A stretch of DNA of 26,599 nucleotides, from assembly GCA_012797715.1 (NCBI GenBank), contig JAAZOO010000170.1:1-26599 (forward strand). The letters are read 5' to 3'. The notes under the pieces were generated by a model that did not search any database, was not told the origin of the DNA, and saw nothing but the letters and a program-made list of their open reading frames with translations. Position numbers and translations under genes: made by a program. This DNA is from Geobacteraceae bacterium (GTDB taxonomy: Bacteria; Desulfobacterota; Desulfuromonadia; Geobacterales; Geobacteraceae). The number at the start of each line of letters is the position of its first letter. Positions within the stretch are counted from its first letter, which is position 1. Of the stretch, positions 23,959 through 26,599 are shown piece after piece.

Positions 23959-24684
23959 ATGATACTGAATTGGAACGACATCGACACCGTGCTCCTGGAT
24001 ATGGACGGCACCCTTCTCGATCGCCATTTTGACGATCATTTCTGGATGGAGCATGTCCCGCGGATTTACGCAGAGAAATACCGCATCTCTCCGGAATCGG
24101 CAAAAGTGGAGTTGCACCGGCTCTACCGTTCCCAGGAAAAGACTCTCAACTGGACCGACCTGGACTACTGGTCCTCGCGCCTCGGGCTCGACATTCCGCT
24201 CCTAAAACGGGACGTGGATCACCTGATTTCCGTGCACCCCTTTGTGATCGAATTCCTGCTGTTCCTGCGCAGGAACGGAAAGGCGATCCATCTGGTGACG
24301 AACGCCCACGGCAAGACGCTGGAACTGAAGATGCGGAAGACCAGGCTCGGGCACTACTTCACCGGCATCATCTCCGCACACGATCTGGGCCTTCCCAAGG
24401 AAGAGGAGGCGTTCTGGGGAAAACTGCGGGAACGCATTCACTACGACCCGGCACGAACCCTTCTCGGAGAGGACAGTGAAACGAATCTGATGACGGCCGC
24501 GGCTTACGGGATCAGGTATCTCGTGTTCGTAAGCAGATCCAGCTCCGTGCTGCCGCCTGTCTCTTCCCGGGATTTCATCTCCATTCACTACTTTAATGAG
24601 CTTATCCCCGCCGAAGGCTCTCCGGAGGTTTCTCTGCCCCGGTGCGTCCCACCGGGACAAACACCTTCGCACCCCTCCGGATAA
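23959..24684 (+). CDS. HAD-family GMP/IMP nucleotidase (YrfG-like)
   Basis: A 241-residue haloacid-dehalogenase phosphatase. Motif I is DMDGTLLD (14-21, nucleophile D14), motif II lies in HLVTNAHGKTLELKM, the motif III lysine is in LGLPKEEEAFW, and motif IV is LLGEDSETNLMTAAAYGIRY. The HFWMEHVPRIYAEKY segment after motif I and the TNAH motif closely resemble YrfG, which dephosphorylates GMP and IMP. The last 35 residues are Pro/Ser-rich and probably disordered. It lies downstream of thrC in the same direction and converges on the DUF985 gene with 9 bp between. Confidence 0.83.
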   Translation: MILNWNDIDTVLLDMDGTLLDRHFDDHFWMEHVPRIYAEKYRISPESAKVELHRLYRSQEKTLNWTDLDYWSSRLGLDIPLLKRDVDHLISVHPFVIEFLLFLRRNGKAIHLVTNAHGKTLELKMRKTRLGHYFTGIISAHDLGLPKEEEAFWGKLRERIHYDPARTLLGEDSETNLMTAAAYGIRYLVFVSRSSSVLPPVSSRDFISIHYFNELIPAEGSPEVSLPRCVPPGQTPSHPSG

Positions 24685-24693
24685 CCCATCGCT

Positions 24694-25200
24694 CTATCTC
24701 GTCAGTTTTTCAATCAGCGAACGGTGTTCGGGAAAGAGCCGTACCAGCTCCGCACGGTTCCCCATCTCGAAATCCCGGAAATCGAAACCGGGGGCCACCG
24801 TACAGCCGACCAGGGCAAAAGAATCCGGTGATTCGAGCATCGCACCGAACCAGCCTCCCCGTGGAATAACGCATTGGAAGACCTCACCATTTTCTCCATT
24901 GCGACCGAGCGTACACCGGGAGTATCCTCCCGTTTCATCCAGCACGTGAACGGTCAGCGGGTCTCCGGCATAGAAGTGCCATATCTCGTCGGAACGCAAA
25001 CGGTGAAAGGCGGAAAAATCCTCTCCGGCGAGGAGAAAGTAAATCGCCGTAGAAAACGCCCTTTCACCCCTGTCATAGCGGCCGGGAAGAGCCTCGGCCG
25101 CGATCCTTTCGCCGGACCGGTACGTTTCCCGGTAATACCCTCCTTCAGGATGCCTATCGAGTGCCAGTTTCTCTATCCAGTATTTCGCCCCTTGATTCAT
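24694..25200 (-). CDS. Cupin-fold protein, DUF985 family
   Basis: A 168-residue single-domain cupin of the DUF985 (YML079-like) family, whose function is not established. Family landmarks are HPEGGYYRETYRS near the N-terminus, STAIYFLLAGEDFSAFHRLRSDEIWHFYAGDPL in the first cupin motif and the VIPRGGWFGA and LVGCTVAPGFDFRDFEMG segments. The ATG at 25200 was chosen over one 14 codons upstream because AGAGG lies 8 bases before it and the conserved sequence starts shortly after. It is a single gene, convergent with the nucleotidase and divergent from crcB. Confidence 0.88.
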   Translation of the reverse strand: MNQGAKYWIEKLALDRHPEGGYYRETYRSGERIAAEALPGRYDRGERAFSTAIYFLLAGEDFSAFHRLRSDEIWHFYAGDPLTVHVLDETGGYSRCTLGRNGENGEVFQCVIPRGGWFGAMLESPDSFALVGCTVAPGFDFRDFEMGNRAELVRLFPEHRSLIEKLTR

Positions 25201-25336
25201 GTAAGTATCCTCTCCCATCCCATTTCGGTCTCGCATGCCCAACGCCGGTGCATACTGTGGGAAAAACGGGTTCCCATGTCAACCTATTTTCCGTCTCTTT
25301 CCACTTCTCCCAGAAGGGGGGTATTGCTCCCTTTCC

Positions 25337-25365
25337 TTGACATACCGCCATTTTCACGCTAGTTT
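25337..25365 (+). promoter_or_regulatory. Sigma-70 promoter for crcB
   Basis: A perfect -35 TTGACA (25337-25342), 17-bp spacer, then TAGTTT (25360-25365). Transcription would start near 25372, giving a leader of about 90 nt in front of the crcB start at 25461. Confidence 0.62.
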
Positions 25366-25385
25366 GTGGCCGGTATGAAAATGAG

Positions 25386-25455
25386 CCCCCGGGTTTTCAC
25401 TCCCGGCAGCTCTGACCTTTTCTTTTTGCGGAGCAGCCTGTACGCTCCCGGGAGG
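25386..25455 (+). promoter_or_regulatory. crcB leader with mutually exclusive hairpins over the ribosome binding site
   Basis: CCCGGG-type sequence (25388-25393) can pair with CTCCCGG (25400-25406). That second segment can instead pair with CCGGGAG (25448-25454), which contains the ribosome binding site GGGAGG (25450-25455). The site is also part of a palindrome CTCCCGGGAG (25445-25454). The layout resembles a ribosome-binding-site switch. I could not match the conserved core of the known fluoride (crcB) riboswitch. Confidence 0.4.
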
Positions 25456-25460
25456 AACCG

Positions 25461-25835
25461 ATGGAAATAGCGGTTGCGGTTGCGGTGTGCGGCGCCTTTG
25501 GGTGCCTTACGCGATACTTTGTCTCCGGATGGGTCTACTCTCTGCTGGGGCGCAGTTTCCCCTACGGAACCTTTGTCGTAAATATCCTGGGAGCTTTCAT
25601 CATCGGACTTCTCATGGAGTTCGGCCTGCGCAGCACCCTCATCCCTCCCACCCTTCGCATGGGGCTCACCGTCGGCTTCCTGGGAGGACTCACCACCTTT
25701 TCCACTTTCAGCTATGAAACGTTCCGCCTGCTGGAAGAAGGTGATTTTGTCACGGCTTCGGCCAATGTGATCCTGAGCGTTCTGGTCTGTCTGCTTTTTA
25801 CGTGGCTGGGAATCATCTCTGCCCGGTATCTCTAA
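25461..25835 (+). CDS. crcB: Fluoride exporter CrcB/FluC
   Basis: A 124-residue small membrane protein with four transmembrane helices that works as a dual-topology dimeric fluoride channel. The signature sequences are YGTFVVNILGAFIIG (35-49, with the pore Asn41) and GFLGGLTTFSTFS (72-84), which includes the Phe/Thr residues of the fluoride path; G10-R18 (CGAFGCLTR) also matches. The ATG at 25461 has GGGAGG 5 bases upstream, inside a palindrome. A consensus promoter lies 96 bp upstream. The DUF190 gene follows 10 bp downstream, a frequent partner of crcB. Confidence 0.95.
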   Translation: MEIAVAVAVCGAFGCLTRYFVSGWVYSLLGRSFPYGTFVVNILGAFIIGLLMEFGLRSTLIPPTLRMGLTVGFLGGLTTFSTFSYETFRLLEEGDFVTASANVILSVLVCLLFTWLGIISARYL

Positions 25836-25845
25836 GGAGGTCTCC

Positions 25846-26211
25846 ATGCCAAAATTTTTCGGTGAAAAGGTGCTCATGCGCATTTTTATCGGCGAAAACG
25901 ACAAGTACGGACGAAAACCCTTGTACGAAGCCCTGATTGATTTCCTGATCGAACAAGGTTTCGCAGGCGCAACCGTGCTGCGGGGAGTTGCCGGCTTCGG
26001 CGCGCACAGCATCTACCATACGGACAAAATCCTCCGGCTCTCGTCGGACCTTCCCCTGATCGTGGAGGTCGTGGCCAGCAAGGAAAAACTGGAAAAGGCA
26101 ATGCCGACGATAGATGAAATGATGGGCGGCGGCCTGATTACCATGGAGACCGTCAATGTCGTGCGCTACTGCAACAAGGATGACAAGCAGTGTGTAATGA
26201 ACGAGCCGTGA
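25846..26211 (+). CDS. DUF190 family protein, CrcB partner
   Basis: A 121-residue protein of the DUF190 family, which has a ferredoxin-like, PII-related fold and is commonly encoded next to crcB. Recognisable parts are MRIFIGENDKYGRKPLYEALIDFL (11-34), the GATVLRGVAGFGAHSIYHTDKILRLSSDLP stretch and the MEVVNV-like TVNVVRY. It is soluble with no signal peptide. Its exact role in fluoride resistance is not established; a regulatory or ligand-sensing role is plausible from the fold. The ATG at 25846 has a perfect GGAGG 5 bases upstream. After the stop, AGTCC/GGACT and CGGGA/TCCCG can form a hairpin (about 26215-26255), but there is no T-run. Confidence 0.92.
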   Translation: MPKFFGEKVLMRIFIGENDKYGRKPLYEALIDFLIEQGFAGATVLRGVAGFGAHSIYHTDKILRLSSDLPLIVEVVASKEKLEKAMPTIDEMMGGGLITMETVNVVRYCNKDDKQCVMNEP

Positions 26212-26287
26212 GAGTCCGTCCGGGAAGCACGTCCCGCAAAGTGGACTGCATCGCCGGTTTCCGCCACACGTCCTGGACAGAACAACC

Positions 26288-26599
26288 ATGAAGCAGAACG
26301 TCAGAAAACTGCTCCTCGAAATGGCCATCATCATCTGCGCCGGCAGCACCATCGGAGTGCTCTGGAATTTCAGACTGCTGTGCGATGCGGCAACGGGAAA
26401 ACTCTCCACGTCGAAACAGCAGCCGGTCATCTCTGCCGCGGACGGGAAAAGCATGACTCCCGTCCCCCTCATGGTGGTGCGGGAGCTTTTTGAAAAAAAG
26501 GAGGCGCTGTTCGTGGATGCCAGGGAACGGTCCGTCTTCACCACCGGTCATATCAGAAGCGCCCTGTCCCTCCCGCTCGGCGAATTTGAAACCCGGTTG
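26288..26599 (+). CDS. Membrane-anchored rhodanese-domain protein (3' end outside window)
   Basis: The first 104 codons of a gene cut by the window end. A hydrophobic helix at about 9-25 (EMAIIICAGSTIGVLW) suggests an N-terminal membrane anchor. From about residue 62 the sequence shows the start of a rhodanese domain: LFEKKEALFVDARERSVFTTGHIRSALSLPLGEF, where DAR and GHIxxAxxLP are the family signature. The catalytic cysteine, if present, lies beyond the window, so sulfurtransferase activity cannot be judged. The ATG at 26288 has only a weak GGA about 11 bases upstream. It follows DUF190 by 76 bp in the same direction. Confidence 0.82.
   Translation, partial: MKQNVRKLLLEMAIIICAGSTIGVLWNFRLLCDAATGKLSTSKQQPVISAADGKSMTPVPLMVVRELFEKKEALFVDARERSVFTTGHIRSALSLPLGEFETRL

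Noticed and set aside
25372..25460. Canonical fluoride riboswitch in the crcB leader
   Set aside because: The conserved GGCGATGG-type start and the CTGATG...CTCCTAC end of the motif are not present; only generic hairpins over the ribosome binding site are seen.

Overview
The window reads as bacterial chromosome from a Desulfuromonadota (Geobacter-like) organism. The evidence is the gene order pheA-tyrA-aroA-cmk-ispH-rpsA-ihfB, the mutL-miaA-hfq block, the number of NtrC-type sigma-54 activators and the degenerate c-di-GMP-type signalling proteins. Assignments rest on reading the translations and motifs; no database search was possible.

Layout. (1) 1-6521: a minus-strand signalling block with a soluble lytic transglycosylase, two sigma-54-dependent response regulators, a 97-residue orphan protein and an EAL-HDOD protein. 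It is bracketed by two inverted copies of a foldback, MITE-like repeat. The complete copy is 200 bp (6322-6521), has terminal inverted repeats and is flanked by a 5-bp direct repeat. (2) 6525-13898: tRNA-Leu(UAA) with its terminator, then (reading leftward from 13.9 kb) pheA-tyrA-aroA-cmk-ispH-rpsA-ihfB. This unit couples phenylalanine/tyrosine/chorismate synthesis to CMP kinase, isoprenoid synthesis, ribosomal protein S1 and IHF-beta. (3) 14289-16126: a plus-strand, ATGA-coupled pair made of a membrane receptor with a variant GGDDF output domain and a small outer-membrane-type lipoprotein. (4) 16135-22322: a minus-strand series of methyltransferase, mutL, miaA and hfq, then a strong terminator, then an AI-2E-family membrane protein coupled to a PDZ/radical-SAM DUF512 protein. 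(5) 22530-24684: plus-strand thrC and a YrfG-like HAD nucleotidase. (6) 24694-25200: a minus-strand DUF985 cupin. (7) 25337-26599: a plus-strand fluoride exporter gene crcB with a promoter and a leader that could switch its ribosome binding site, then DUF190 and the start of a membrane-anchored rhodanese that runs off the window.

Most genes are core housekeeping. The points that deserve a second look are: the foldback element and the 6.2-kb segment between its inverted copies; the receptor/lipoprotein pair with an altered GGDEF active site; an EPSP synthase (aroA) in which the normally invariant catalytic lysine is glutamine; the terminator that leaves no room for a promoter before the AI-2E/DUF512 pair; the possible RNA switch in front of crcB; and a well-matched sigma-54 promoter in front of one of the sigma-54 activator genes. 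No CRISPR array, phage gene, toxin-antitoxin pair or recognisable defence system was seen.
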